Assembly: GCA_902765735.1 (NCBI GenBank)
Contig: CACXBB010000006.1
Span: 13,380-77,379, forward strand
Length of the DNA stretch: 64,000 nucleotides
DNA from: an uncultured Eubacteriales bacterium
Lineage (GTDB): Bacteria; Bacillota; Clostridia; Christensenellales; Aristaeellaceae
Direction: 5' to 3'
Below are positions 1 through 7,344 of this stretch, one piece after another; position 1 is the first letter of the stretch, and every line of letters begins with the position of its first letter. A program made the translations under genes and the position numbers. Under the pieces are notes generated by a model. It ran no database searches and was not told the origin of the DNA. It was given only the letters and a program-made list of their open reading frames with translations.

Positions 1-1733
1 TGACGGTCTTGCCGCCCGGCGCGATGGACGAGCATCTGATCGTCAAACGGACGGCGCACGCAGTCCTCCGCCCCCAGCCCCAAGGCCGGGACTTCCATCT
101 CCCTCGTGGCCTCGGAGGTCACCAGTATGACCGGGACATCCTTGGCGCGCCAGGTGTTGTTCTTCAGGCGGCGCAGGGTCGAAAGCGCGTCCGCTTGGGA
201 GGCATCGGCGTCCAGCAGTATCAGGTCCGGGACATCCGCCTTCAGGATGTCGAACAGCCCGTCGGCGTCATCCGGCGCCGTCAGCCGAGGCTTCGGGGCG
301 TCGGCGGCGGCCTCCACGGCCCTGAGCGCGTCCGCGCACCCCACGGCGACGATGTGGTCCTCCCGCCTCTTCTCGGGCTTGCGAGCGTCGCGGGCCGCCA
401 GGTGGACGGGCCCCGCCTCCCAGGTGATCACGGCCTTGTCGCTGTACTCGGAGGCGCGCCACTTGTGCATCAGGCGCTCGGTGACCACGTCGATGCCGTT
501 GTCGTGGGTCTCCGGCAGCAGCAGGAAGATCTGGGTCTGGCTGACCTCGACCATCACGTCACTGTTGCGAAGTGACTCCTGCACCATCTGCCGGAACTGC
601 TCGACGATGCCCGCGTGGTGCTCCCGGCCGACGTCGCTCATGGGACGTATGGTGAACAGCACCCGGTAGGCCACGCCGTGATAGCGCTCCATGTAGCGCA
701 TCATGTAGCGGTAGATGTTGATGAACGCCTCTCGGCCCATCCACATTGCGTTGGTGGAGATGTTGCGCTCCTCCAGGATCATGGTGACGGCCTCGAGGTT
801 CAGCGAACCGTTGATGGACGCGAAGTTCATCTGGGGACTGCCGTTGAGCGCGCAGCCGTGCTTGCCGTTCTGCTTGACGGTGTTGAGCGCCTGGTCCGCC
901 AGGTGGAACAGCTTGCGGTAATCCTGACCGTGCGCCGGCACGGCGGCCGCACCGATGGACACGCCCATGGGCAGCTTGAGCTGCTCCTCGTCCAGCAGGT
1001 GCTTCATCATGTCGATAAAGCCCTGGTTGATGCGCTCCGTGAAGCGGCGAAGCTCGCTCTCGGTGCGCATGTTCTTGGCGAACAGTATGAACTCGTCGCC
1101 GCCGATCCGGCCGCAGACGTCCTCGGTGCGCATGTTGTTCTTGAGCAGGTTCGAGAACAGTATCAGCGTGCGGTCGCCCACGTCGTGGCCGTAGAGGTCG
1201 TTGATGAGCTTGAAGGAATCCAGATCCAGCACGCACAGGAAGCCGGCCTCGGTCTGACAGATGTGCTCCATCCTGTCCTCCGCGGTATCCTTGTTGAGGA
1301 AGCCGGTCATCCGGTCGATCATGGCGTTGCGCTCGAGCTGCTGGAGCTTTTCCTGCGTCCTCAGCGCGTTCTGCACGCGGCTGACCAGTATCTCCGGCAC
1401 CAGCGGCTTGCGGATGAAGTCCAGCGCGCCCAATTGGAGCCCGCGGGTCTCCGCCTCCTCCTTGCGGTCGGCGGAGAGGAATATGATCGGTATCTCCTGC
1501 CGCCCTTCCCGCGCCCGGCGGAGCGCCTTGAGGGTCTCGAAGCCGTCCTGCTCCGGCATGTCGCTGTCCAGAAGCACCAGGTCCGGAGAGGCGGCGGGGT
1601 TTTCATTCAGATAGTCCATAAGCGCCCTGCCGGATTGCATGGCGGTAACCCTGATGCCGACGCGGTCGAGCGCCTGGCGCGCGGCCTCGAGGCTCGTCGC
1701 GTCGTCGTCAACGATCATTACCCAGTCCATCAT
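1..1733 (-). CDS. REC-GGDEF-REC diguanylate cyclase / response regulator (C-terminus cut by window edge)
   Basis: Reads leftward and runs off the window. Residues about 1-120 are a response-regulator receiver with an N-terminal acidic cluster (VDDD) and the phospho-acceptor Asp in LVLLDSDMP. A GGDEF domain follows, with an intact GGDEF active site near residue 211, preceded by DLDSFKLIND. After a linker of about 100 residues a second receiver-like domain begins near residue 450 (LILLDADAS keeps an Asp) and continues past position 1. The likely role is phosphorylation-controlled synthesis of cyclic di-GMP in the cytoplasm. The start is the first of two ATGs behind GAGGGG. The intact GGDEF supports activity, but the inhibitory-site motif upstream of it was not examined closely. 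No output DNA-binding domain is visible in the part present. Confidence 0.85.
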   Translation of the reverse strand, partial: MMDWVMIVDDDATSLEAARQALDRVGIRVTAMQSGRALMDYLNENPAASPDLVLLDSDMPEQDGFETLKALRRAREGRQEIPIIFLSADRKEEAETRGLQLGALDFIRKPLVPEILVSRVQNALRTQEKLQQLERNAMIDRMTGFLNKDTAEDRMEHICQTEAGFLCVLDLDSFKLINDLYGHDVGDRTLILFSNLLKNNMRTEDVCGRIGGDEFILFAKNMRTESELRRFTERINQGFIDMMKHLLDEEQLKLPMGVSIGAAAVPAHGQDYRKLFHLADQALNTVKQNGKHGCALNGSPQMNFASINGSLNLEAVTMILEERNISTNAMWMGREAFINIYRYMMRYMERYHGVAYRVLFTIRPMSDVGREHHAGIVEQFRQMVQESLRNSDVMVEVSQTQIFLLLPETHDNGIDVVTERLMHKWRASEYSDKAVITWEAGPVHLAARDARKPEKRREDHIVAVGCADALRAVEAAADAPKPRLTAPDDADGLFDILKADVPDLILLDADASQADALSTLRRLKNNTWRAKDVPVILVTSEATREMEVPALGLGAEDCVRRPFDDQMLVHRAGRQDR

Positions 1734-2107
1734 ATGTGCGTCCCCTCTGCAATGCGTCGTGAATCATCGCAAGCGTGTAATAATATAAATCATATCATCC
1801 CGCTTATATCCTACCAGATTGTTCACGGAATTGCAAGCACAAATTTAACTTTTGGACGGAAATTGTGCGCGTGCGCCTTCCCCTTCACTCATGTCGTATG
1901 CTAAAGGGGGACGACCTCTTCCGCCTCACTGCGTTCGGCACCTTCCCCTGAAGGGGAAGGCACGACCTCTTCCGCCCCCTGCGGGGGCACCTTCCCCTGA
2001 AGGGGAAGGCAAAGGGAAACGTATCCAAAAGCCTTCCCCTTCAGGGGAAGGTGGCACGCGAAGCGTGACGAAAGAGGTCGTAACCCCTACTCCCTACTCC
2101 CTACTCC
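1734..2107. other. Gene-free stretch holding repeat family C
   Basis: 374 bp between the diguanylate cyclase start and the end of the GNAT gene. The left 170 bp is AT-richer and should carry the promoter of the leftward cyclase gene, though I could not pick a convincing -35/-10. The right part is family C repeat plus a short tandem run of ctactccc units at about 2088-2118. No coding capacity is supported. Confidence 0.6.
1911..2082. repeat. Intergenic repeat family C (CCTTCCCCTGAAGGGGAAGG units)
   Basis: Two direct units on the plus strand (ACGACCTCTTCCGC... followed by the palindrome CCTTCCCCTGAAGGGGAAGG) and one inverted unit ending in AAAGAGGTCGT. The whole element can fold, with outer arms ACGACCTCTT and AAGAGGTCGT. 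A second copy lies at 36164-36281. Non-coding; function unknown. Confidence 0.8.
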
Positions 2108-2629
2108 CTACTCCCTTTTCTCCCATTCCTCCCTGCCGACGGCGAACACCTTCGTGACGCCGTTCACGTTGTCCTCGTATTCGCCCACCTGCCGGCAGCC
2201 CCAGGAGATAACCGTGCGGGCGGAGGGGACGTTGGTATACTTCATGCAGGAATAGACGACGCGGAAGGGCGTGTGCTCAAACGTCCAGTCCCGCACGGCG
2301 CGGGCAGCCTCCCGAGCGTAGCCCCTGCGCTGCATGTCGCCGCGGATGTGATAGCCGATCTCCGGCCGTATGACGCCGCCGATCACCTGCATCGTCAGGC
2401 CGCAGTCGCCGATCACCTCCCCGGTCTGTTTAAGGCACACCATCCACAGGCCGAAGCCGGAGACGCGGTAGCGCTCCACGTTGCGCCCGATCCAGTCCCG
2501 CACCCGCGCCGCGTCGAAGCGGTACGGGTAGTGCCGCATGATTTCCGCGTCTCCAAGCACCGCGTGCAGGGCGTCGAAATCGTCCATGTTCATCTCCCGA
2601 AGGATCAGCCGCTCCGTCTGAAGCGCCAT
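2108..2629 (-). CDS. GNAT family N-acetyltransferase (RimJ/RimL-like)
   Basis: 173 aa. The opening TERLILRE is typical of the RimJ/RimL-like GNAT subgroup, followed by a core of the form IGYHIRGDMQRRGYAREAARAV, in which QRRGYA is the acetyl-CoA binding loop. It would transfer an acetyl group from acetyl-CoA to an amine; the substrate cannot be told from sequence. A longer frame is open upstream, but the ATG at 2629 begins the family-like sequence and lies 5 bp after the stop of the upstream methyltransferase gene, with GGAG in front. The two genes are probably co-transcribed. Confidence 0.85.
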   Translation of the reverse strand: MALQTERLILREMNMDDFDALHAVLGDAEIMRHYPYRFDAARVRDWIGRNVERYRVSGFGLWMVCLKQTGEVIGDCGLTMQVIGGVIRPEIGYHIRGDMQRRGYAREAARAVRDWTFEHTPFRVVYSCMKYTNVPSARTVISWGCRQVGEYEDNVNGVTKVFAVGREEWEKRE

Positions 2630-2634
2630 CGTCC

Positions 2635-3810
2635 TCACTCCATCACCTGAATGATCATGCACTTTAAATACTTCGTCTCGACGGACTGCGGCAGTATCGG
2701 ATGATCGTAGCCCTGGGTGCGGAACTCCGTAAGCCGGATGCGCTTTTTGGCGTCCCGGGCGGCCTGATTGACGATGTCCTGGAACATCTCGGGCAGTATG
2801 TGCTGGCTGCACGAGCAGGTCACCAGGAACCCGCCGGGCCGGGTCAGCTTGAGGCCGCGCAGGTTGATCTCCTTGTAGCCGCGCACGGCGGCGGGCACGG
2901 CGGCCTTGTTCTTGGTGAACGCCGGGGGGTCGAGGATCACCACGTCGAAGCGCTCGCCCCTGTCGTCCAGCTCCCGCAGGAGGTCAAAGCAGTTGTGGGC
3001 CTCGAAGGTGACGTTGTCAAGGCCGTTTAAACGGGCGTTCTCCCGGGCAACCTCCAGCGCCTCCTCGGAGATGTCCACCCCCAACACGCTCTGAGCGCCG
3101 TACTTCGCCGCGTGCAGCGAGAAGGACCCGTTGTGGCAGAAGCAGTCCAGCACCCGGGCGTCCCGGCAGAAGGGCTTCAGGGCGGCGCGGTTCCACTTCT
3201 GATCGAGGAAGAAGCCGGTCTTCTGACCCTGCCTCACATCCACGAGGAAGCGGATGCCGTTCTCCACCATGTCCACCCGGTCGGGCACCTCGCCGCGCAG
3301 AAGCCCGGTGGTCTGCTGAAGTCCCTCCAGCCGGCGCACCGGCACGTCCGAGCGCTCCCATATGCCCCGGGGCTTCACGACCTCCATCAGTATGTCGCAC
3401 AGCATGTCCTTCACGCGCTCGATGCCCAGCGACAGCGACTGCAGCACCAGTATGTCCGCGAACTTGTCCACCACCAGCCCCGGCAGGAAGTCCGACTCGG
3501 AGTAGATCAGCCGGCAGCTCTCCGGGTCGCACAAGAGCTTTCGGTATTCCCAGGCGTCGCGTACCCGCCTTTCAAAGAAGGCGCGGTCGCAGGGCTCGTC
3601 GTTGCGGGTCAGTATGCGCAGCGATATCTGGCTTTGCGGGTTGTAGAACCCCCGGCCGATGAACTTCCCCCGGAAGTCGCACACCTCCACGATGTCGCCG
3701 TTTTCAAAATCGCCCTCCACCCGCTCGATCTCGGAGGCGTAGATCCACGGGTGCCCGCCGCGCACGCGGGTCTCCCGGGTCTTGCGAAGCGTGACCTTTG
3801 CCATAATCAT
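2635..3810 (-). CDS. rlmI: Class I SAM-dependent rRNA methyltransferase, RlmI-like (PUA + methyltransferase)
   Basis: 391 aa. The N-terminus (RVRGGHPWIYASEI) is the PUA-type RNA-binding domain of the RlmI family. A SAM-binding segment follows (VLDCFCHNGSFSLHAA), then DPPAFTKNK and the Cys-containing LVTCSCSQH that mark 5-methylcytosine RNA methyltransferases. E. coli RlmI methylates C1962 of 23S rRNA; I infer the same role or a close one. Start at 3810 is the first of two in-frame ATGs (the other is 3804), and either is plausible after AGGAACGGG. It is divergent from the pseudouridine synthase gene and followed closely by the GNAT gene. Confidence 0.85.
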   Translation of the reverse strand: MIMAKVTLRKTRETRVRGGHPWIYASEIERVEGDFENGDIVEVCDFRGKFIGRGFYNPQSQISLRILTRNDEPCDRAFFERRVRDAWEYRKLLCDPESCRLIYSESDFLPGLVVDKFADILVLQSLSLGIERVKDMLCDILMEVVKPRGIWERSDVPVRRLEGLQQTTGLLRGEVPDRVDMVENGIRFLVDVRQGQKTGFFLDQKWNRAALKPFCRDARVLDCFCHNGSFSLHAAKYGAQSVLGVDISEEALEVARENARLNGLDNVTFEAHNCFDLLRELDDRGERFDVVILDPPAFTKNKAAVPAAVRGYKEINLRGLKLTRPGGFLVTCSCSQHILPEMFQDIVNQAARDAKKRIRLTEFRTQGYDHPILPQSVETKYLKCMIIQVME

Positions 3811-3858
3811 CCCATCCCGTTCCTGTGTGATAATTCATCATAACATAACTGTGTAAAC

Positions 3859-3887
3859 TTGTCCATCGTTCGGATTTGTGGTAGAAT
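3859..3887 (+). promoter_or_regulatory. Sigma-A promoter of the pseudouridine synthase gene
   Basis: TTGTCC (3859-3864), 17 bp, TAGAAT (3882-3887), about 50 bp before the ATG at 3937. The leader contains a short piece (TTAGGAATTGGGAATTA, 3899-3915) matching the AATTAGGAATT units of repeat family D. Confidence 0.65.
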
Positions 3888-3936
3888 ACGTGTACAATTA
3901 GGAATTGGGAATTATCCAACAATTCGGAGTAATGCT

Positions 3937-4641
3937 ATGGACAATCCAAACGCCAAGCGTCTGAACAAATTCATCGCCGACAGCGGCTACTGCTCGCGTC
4001 GGGAGGCGGACCGTCTGATCGAGGAGGGCCGGGTGCTTGTGGACGGCAGGCCCGGCGCGCTGGGCGACAAGGTGCTGCCCGGCATGTCGGTCACGGTGGA
4101 CGGCCACAGCCTCACCGGCGAAAGCGAGAAGGTCTACCTGCTTTTGAACAAGCCCCGGGGCATCGTGTGCACCGCGGATCCCCGGGAGCCCATGAACGTG
4201 GTGGACTACATCGGCCACCCCGCCCGGGTGTTTCCGGTGGGGCGTCTGGACAAGGACAGCGAGGGGCTTTTGATGCTGACCTCCGACGGGGAAATCGTCA
4301 ACCGCATGCTGCGCGCCGCCGGCGGGCACGAGAAGGAGTACGAGGTGACCATCGACCGGCCCGTGACGCGGGACTTCGTCGATAAGATGATGGCCGGCGT
4401 GCCGATACTGGACACCGTCACCCTGCCCTGCAAGGTCCGTAGGACCGGGGAGAGGTCCTTCAACATCATACTGGTGCAGGGGCTCAACCGTCAGATCCGC
4501 AGGATGTGCGAGGCGCTGGGGGCCAACGTCACCCACCTGCGCCGCATCAGGATCATGAACCTCCGGCTGGGCAGCCTGAAGCCCGGCGAATGGCGGGACC
4601 TGACCCCGGCGGAGCTCGGGGCACTGATGAAACAGCTTTGA
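3937..4641 (+). CDS. rluF: rRNA pseudouridine synthase, RluB/RluF type
   Basis: 234 aa. An S4 RNA-binding domain (RLNKFIADSGYCSRREADRL) occupies the first 65 residues, followed by the RsuA/RluB/RluF catalytic domain with the signature GRLDKDSEGLLMLTSDG, whose Asp is the catalytic residue. It isomerises a uridine in 23S (or 16S) rRNA to pseudouridine. RluF is my best subfamily guess from this signature; RluB is the alternative. The ATG at 3937 follows TTCGGAG and opens directly with the S4 domain, so an in-frame upstream extension is not used. The PLD gene follows after 14 bp. Confidence 0.85.
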   Translation: MDNPNAKRLNKFIADSGYCSRREADRLIEEGRVLVDGRPGALGDKVLPGMSVTVDGHSLTGESEKVYLLLNKPRGIVCTADPREPMNVVDYIGHPARVFPVGRLDKDSEGLLMLTSDGEIVNRMLRAAGGHEKEYEVTIDRPVTRDFVDKMMAGVPILDTVTLPCKVRRTGERSFNIILVQGLNRQIRRMCEALGANVTHLRRIRIMNLRLGSLKPGEWRDLTPAELGALMKQL

Positions 4642-4655
4642 AAGCGGACGGAAGT

Positions 4656-6089
4656 ATGCGTAAACGGAAGAAAAGGACGCCGCTTCGGAGGATCCTCCGG
4701 GGCGTCAGATGGGCGGTACTGCTCTGCCTCATAATCAACCTGATCGCGGCGTATGCGCCCTTCGTCCGCCTGCCGGCGCTGGACGCGGAGACGGAATCGG
4801 CGCTCGCGGCGCGGGCTAAAGAGATGTTCGAGGACAGGGCCACCGACGACCGGGCCATGATCATCGAGTCCAGCCAGGACGCGCTGGACGAGCGGCTTCG
4901 GCTGATCGAGCAGGCCCAGCGGGAGATCGTCATCGTCACCTACGAAAACCACGACGGCGAGAGCACCCGGGACATACTGGCCGCGGCGCTTCACAAGGCC
5001 GATCAGGGCGTGAAGGTGCGGTTCCTGGTGGACGGCATCGCCGGGCGCTTCGACCACATGGGCGGCGACCTGTTCCGCGCCGTGGCGGCCCACGACAACG
5101 TGGAGGTGCGCTTCTACAACCTCATACAGTTCCTGACCCCGTGGAAGCATATGGGGCGCATGCACGACAAGTACGTGATCGCGGACGACGCGGCCTTCAT
5201 ACTGGGCGGGCGGAACATGTTCGACAAGTTCCTGGGCGAGTACACCGCCACCAACCGAAGCCTCGACCGGGAGGTGCTGATCTGCGGCACCGACTGCATC
5301 AAACAGCTTCGCGTCTACTTCGAAGGCATGTGGAACCACCCCGAGACCCGCGTGTTCAGGCCGTGGCATCGGATCAGCGATGCACGCTGCCGAAAGGTCT
5401 ACGACGATCTGGCCGCACGCTACGAGGGCCTGAGGGCGGCCAGACCGGACCTGTTCGCGCCCTGCGACTATGCCGAAATGACGACGCCCACCCAGGGCGT
5501 GTGGCTGGTGAGCAACCCCACCACGATCTACGCCAAAGCGCCCGTGGTGTTTGGCCAGCTCACGGAGTTGATGGCCCGGGCGAAGGAAGACGTGGTCATC
5601 CACTCCCCCTACGCCGTGCTGAACCGATACATGCGGGAGACGCTGAGGGCCGTCGCCAAAAAGGTGCCGGTGACGCTGATGATCAACGCCGTCGAAAACG
5701 GCGCGAACCTGGTGGGCAGCGGCGACTACCTCTACCACCGTGGGGACGTGCTCTCCACCGGGGTACGCGTGCTGGAGTACGCCGGGGGCAAGTCCTATCA
5801 CGGCAAGGCGGTGGCCATCGACGACCGGCTGTCGGTGATCGGCTCCTTCAACATGGACCTGCGCAGCACCTATCTGGACACGGAGCTGATGCTGGTGATC
5901 CGAAGCCCGGAGATCAACGCGGAGCTTCGGGGCTACATGGACGTCCTGCACGCCGACTGCCGCGAGGTGCTCGACGCCCAAAACGCCGTGATCCCCGAGA
6001 CCCTCACGATCCCGGAGTGCCCGGTGTGGAAGCGCGCGCTTCTGTATCTGATCGGCGCGCTGGTGCAGCCCGTGCGCAATCTGGTGTAG
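4656..6089 (+). CDS. Phospholipase D-like protein / cardiolipin synthase-like, membrane anchored
   Basis: 477 aa. A basic N-terminus (RKRKKRTPLRR) precedes one membrane helix at about residues 18-35. Two HKD half-sites follow: HDKYVIADD near residue 168 and HGKAVAIDD near residue 380, each with the downstream Gly/Ser-Asn element (GGRNMFDKF; GSFNMDLRS). This is the two-HKD architecture of cardiolipin synthases and phosphatidyltransferases. The single N-terminal helix and long spacing suggest a cell-envelope phosphatidyl or phosphodiester transferase; classical Cls has two N-terminal helices, so I do not call it cls. It is probably expressed with the upstream rRNA modification gene. Confidence 0.8.
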   Translation: MRKRKKRTPLRRILRGVRWAVLLCLIINLIAAYAPFVRLPALDAETESALAARAKEMFEDRATDDRAMIIESSQDALDERLRLIEQAQREIVIVTYENHDGESTRDILAAALHKADQGVKVRFLVDGIAGRFDHMGGDLFRAVAAHDNVEVRFYNLIQFLTPWKHMGRMHDKYVIADDAAFILGGRNMFDKFLGEYTATNRSLDREVLICGTDCIKQLRVYFEGMWNHPETRVFRPWHRISDARCRKVYDDLAARYEGLRAARPDLFAPCDYAEMTTPTQGVWLVSNPTTIYAKAPVVFGQLTELMARAKEDVVIHSPYAVLNRYMRETLRAVAKKVPVTLMINAVENGANLVGSGDYLYHRGDVLSTGVRVLEYAGGKSYHGKAVAIDDRLSVIGSFNMDLRSTYLDTELMLVIRSPEINAELRGYMDVLHADCREVLDAQNAVIPETLTIPECPVWKRALLYLIGALVQPVRNLV

Positions 6090-6118
6090 TGTCTTATAAA
6101 AACATTACACAATATTCG

Positions 6119-6148
6119 TTGATATTTCCCCACGGAATATGATAAACT
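6119..6148 (+). promoter_or_regulatory. Possible promoter of the queT-queF leader
   Basis: TTGATA (6119-6124), 18 bp, TAAACT (6143-6148), just upstream of the preQ1 aptamer. The -10 is a weak match, so this is tentative. Confidence 0.4.
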
Positions 6149-6164
6149 GACCGGGCTTAGCGGC

Positions 6165-6206
6165 AAGACAGTTCGAAACCATCCTGTCTATAAACAAAAC
6201 TAAGGG
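6165..6206 (+). ncRNA. preQ1-I riboswitch aptamer
   Basis: A small hairpin, AGACAG (6166-6171) pairing with CTGTCT (6184-6189) around a 12-nt loop, is followed by the A-rich tail ATAAACAAAACTAAGG characteristic of class I preQ1 riboswitches. It precedes queT and queF, exactly the expected regulon. An alternative hairpin (GACAAAA...TTTTGTC, 6211-6233) and then a terminator follow, so control is probably by transcription termination when preQ1 binds. Confidence 0.85.
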
Positions 6207-6236
6207 CGGAGACAAAATCAACAGTGTTTTGTCCAT

Positions 6237-6266
6237 GACACACCTTGGTTGAGGTGTGTCTTTTTC
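6237..6266 (+). terminator. Riboswitch expression-platform terminator
   Basis: GACACACC and GGTGTGTC form a perfect 8-bp stem, followed by TTTTTC, placed between the preQ1-I aptamer and the queT Shine-Dalgarno. It fits an OFF switch. Confidence 0.8.
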
Positions 6267-6285
6267 TATGAAAGGAGCTGATGAA

Positions 6286-6771
6286 ATGGATATGAAGAAT
6301 CTGACAAAGACCCAGAAGCTGACCCTCTCCGGGGCGGTGATGGCGATCTACATCGTGGTGATGTACTTCACCCAGAGCTTTGCGTTCGGCCAGTATCAGG
6401 TGCGCATCGCAACGGCAATCTACGGCGTGGCATATCTGTTTCCGTTCCTGGTTGTGCCGCTGGGCCTCTCCAACCTGCTTTCCAACATGGTGATGGGCGG
6501 GCTGGGCTTCTTTGACATCGTGGGCGGGGGCGTCGTGGGTCTCATGACCGCGGGATGCTGCGCCCTGCTGGGCAAGGGGAAGATCACGTCCTGGGCCGTG
6601 GTGGCGCCGATCATGCTGATTCCGGCGCTGGTGGTTTCCATATGGCTCAGCAAGCTGATCAACGTGCCCTATGCGGCCCTCGCGGGCAGCCTGCTGGTGG
6701 GCCAGGCGATCGCCGGCGCGGTGGGCGCTGTGCTGGTCAGGGCGCTCAGGAACATATGGAGGGAGATTTGA
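6286..6771 (+). CDS. queT: QueT family queuosine-precursor transporter
   Basis: 161 aa, about five or six hydrophobic segments. The pattern LTLSGAVMAIYIVVMYFTQS at the N-terminus, the conserved QYQVRIATAIYGVAYLFPF and NLLSNMVMGGLGFFDIVGG are typical of the QueT family, whose members are substrate-binding S components of ECF vitamin transporters importing queuosine precursors such as preQ1 or preQ0. The ATG at 6286 follows AAAGGAG with 9-nt spacing; the open frame upstream runs through the terminator and is not coding. It lies 3 bp before queF in one riboswitch-controlled operon. Needs a shared EcfAAT energising module, not in this window. Confidence 0.85.
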   Translation: MDMKNLTKTQKLTLSGAVMAIYIVVMYFTQSFAFGQYQVRIATAIYGVAYLFPFLVVPLGLSNLLSNMVMGGLGFFDIVGGGVVGLMTAGCCALLGKGKITSWAVVAPIMLIPALVVSIWLSKLINVPYAALAGSLLVGQAIAGAVGAVLVRALRNIWREI

Positions 6772-6774
6772 GCC

Positions 6775-7263
6775 ATGTCTGAACGCGCGCAGGAGGGGCT
6801 TAAGCTGCTGGGCGGCAAGCGCACGCAGTACAAGAGCGACTACGCCCCCGGGGTGCTGGAGACCTTTGCAAACAAGCACCCGGACAACGACTACTTCGTG
6901 AAGTTCAACTGCCCGGAGTTCACCAGCCTGTGCCCCATCACGGGCCAGCCGGACTTCGCCACGGTGTACATCTCCTATGTGCCCGGCGAGCGCATGGTAG
7001 AATCCAAGTCGCTGAAGCTCTATCTGTACAGCTTCCGCAACCACGGGGACTTCCACGAGGACTGCATGAACATCATCATGAAGGACCTGATCAAACTCAT
7101 GGACCCCAAGTACATCGAGGTCTGGGGCAAGTTCACCCCGCGGGGCGGCATCTCCATCGACCCCTACTGCAACTACGGCAGGCCGGGAACGAAGTGGGAG
7201 GAGGTCGCCTGGCAGCGTCTGAGCCGGCACGACCTCTACCCCGAAAAGGTGGACAACCGCTGA
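6775..7263 (+). CDS. queF: NADPH-dependent 7-cyano-7-deazaguanine reductase QueF
   Basis: 162 aa, the length of the short unimodular QueF type. The catalytic stretch [16 protein letters not shown] carries the nucleophilic Cys (about residue 53) and the general-acid Asp (about residue 60). ESKSLKLYL is the family NADPH-binding motif. It reduces preQ0 to preQ1 in queuosine tRNA modification. It follows queT and shares its preQ1 riboswitch, so both uptake and synthesis of the precursor respond to preQ1. Confidence 0.95.
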   Translation: MSERAQEGLKLLGGKRTQYKSDYAPGVLETFANKHPDNDYFVKFNCPEFTSLCPITGQPDFATVYISYVPGERMVESKSLKLYLYSFRNHGDFHEDCMNIIMKDLIKLMDPKYIEVWGKFTPRGGISIDPYCNYGRPGTKWEEVAWQRLSRHDLYPEKVDNR

Positions 7264-7303
7264 TATTTAGCATTTCCATGATGAAGCATACCGCCCGTAT
7301 ATG

Positions 7304-7332
7304 TTACAATGTACGGGTGGTATTACTATAAT
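7304..7332 (+). promoter_or_regulatory. Sigma-A type promoter in front of the MATE gene
   Basis: TTACAA (7304-7309), 17 bp, TATAAT (7327-7332). It is unusually close to the ATG at 7345: a start site 7 bp after the -10 would leave a leader of only about 5 nt. Confidence 0.6.
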
Positions 7333-7344
7333 AGCGAGGTCGTT

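Noticed and set aside
2088..2118. Short ctactccc tandem run as a possible satellite or replication feature
   Set aside because: Only four units, adjoining the family C repeat; too short for an inference.
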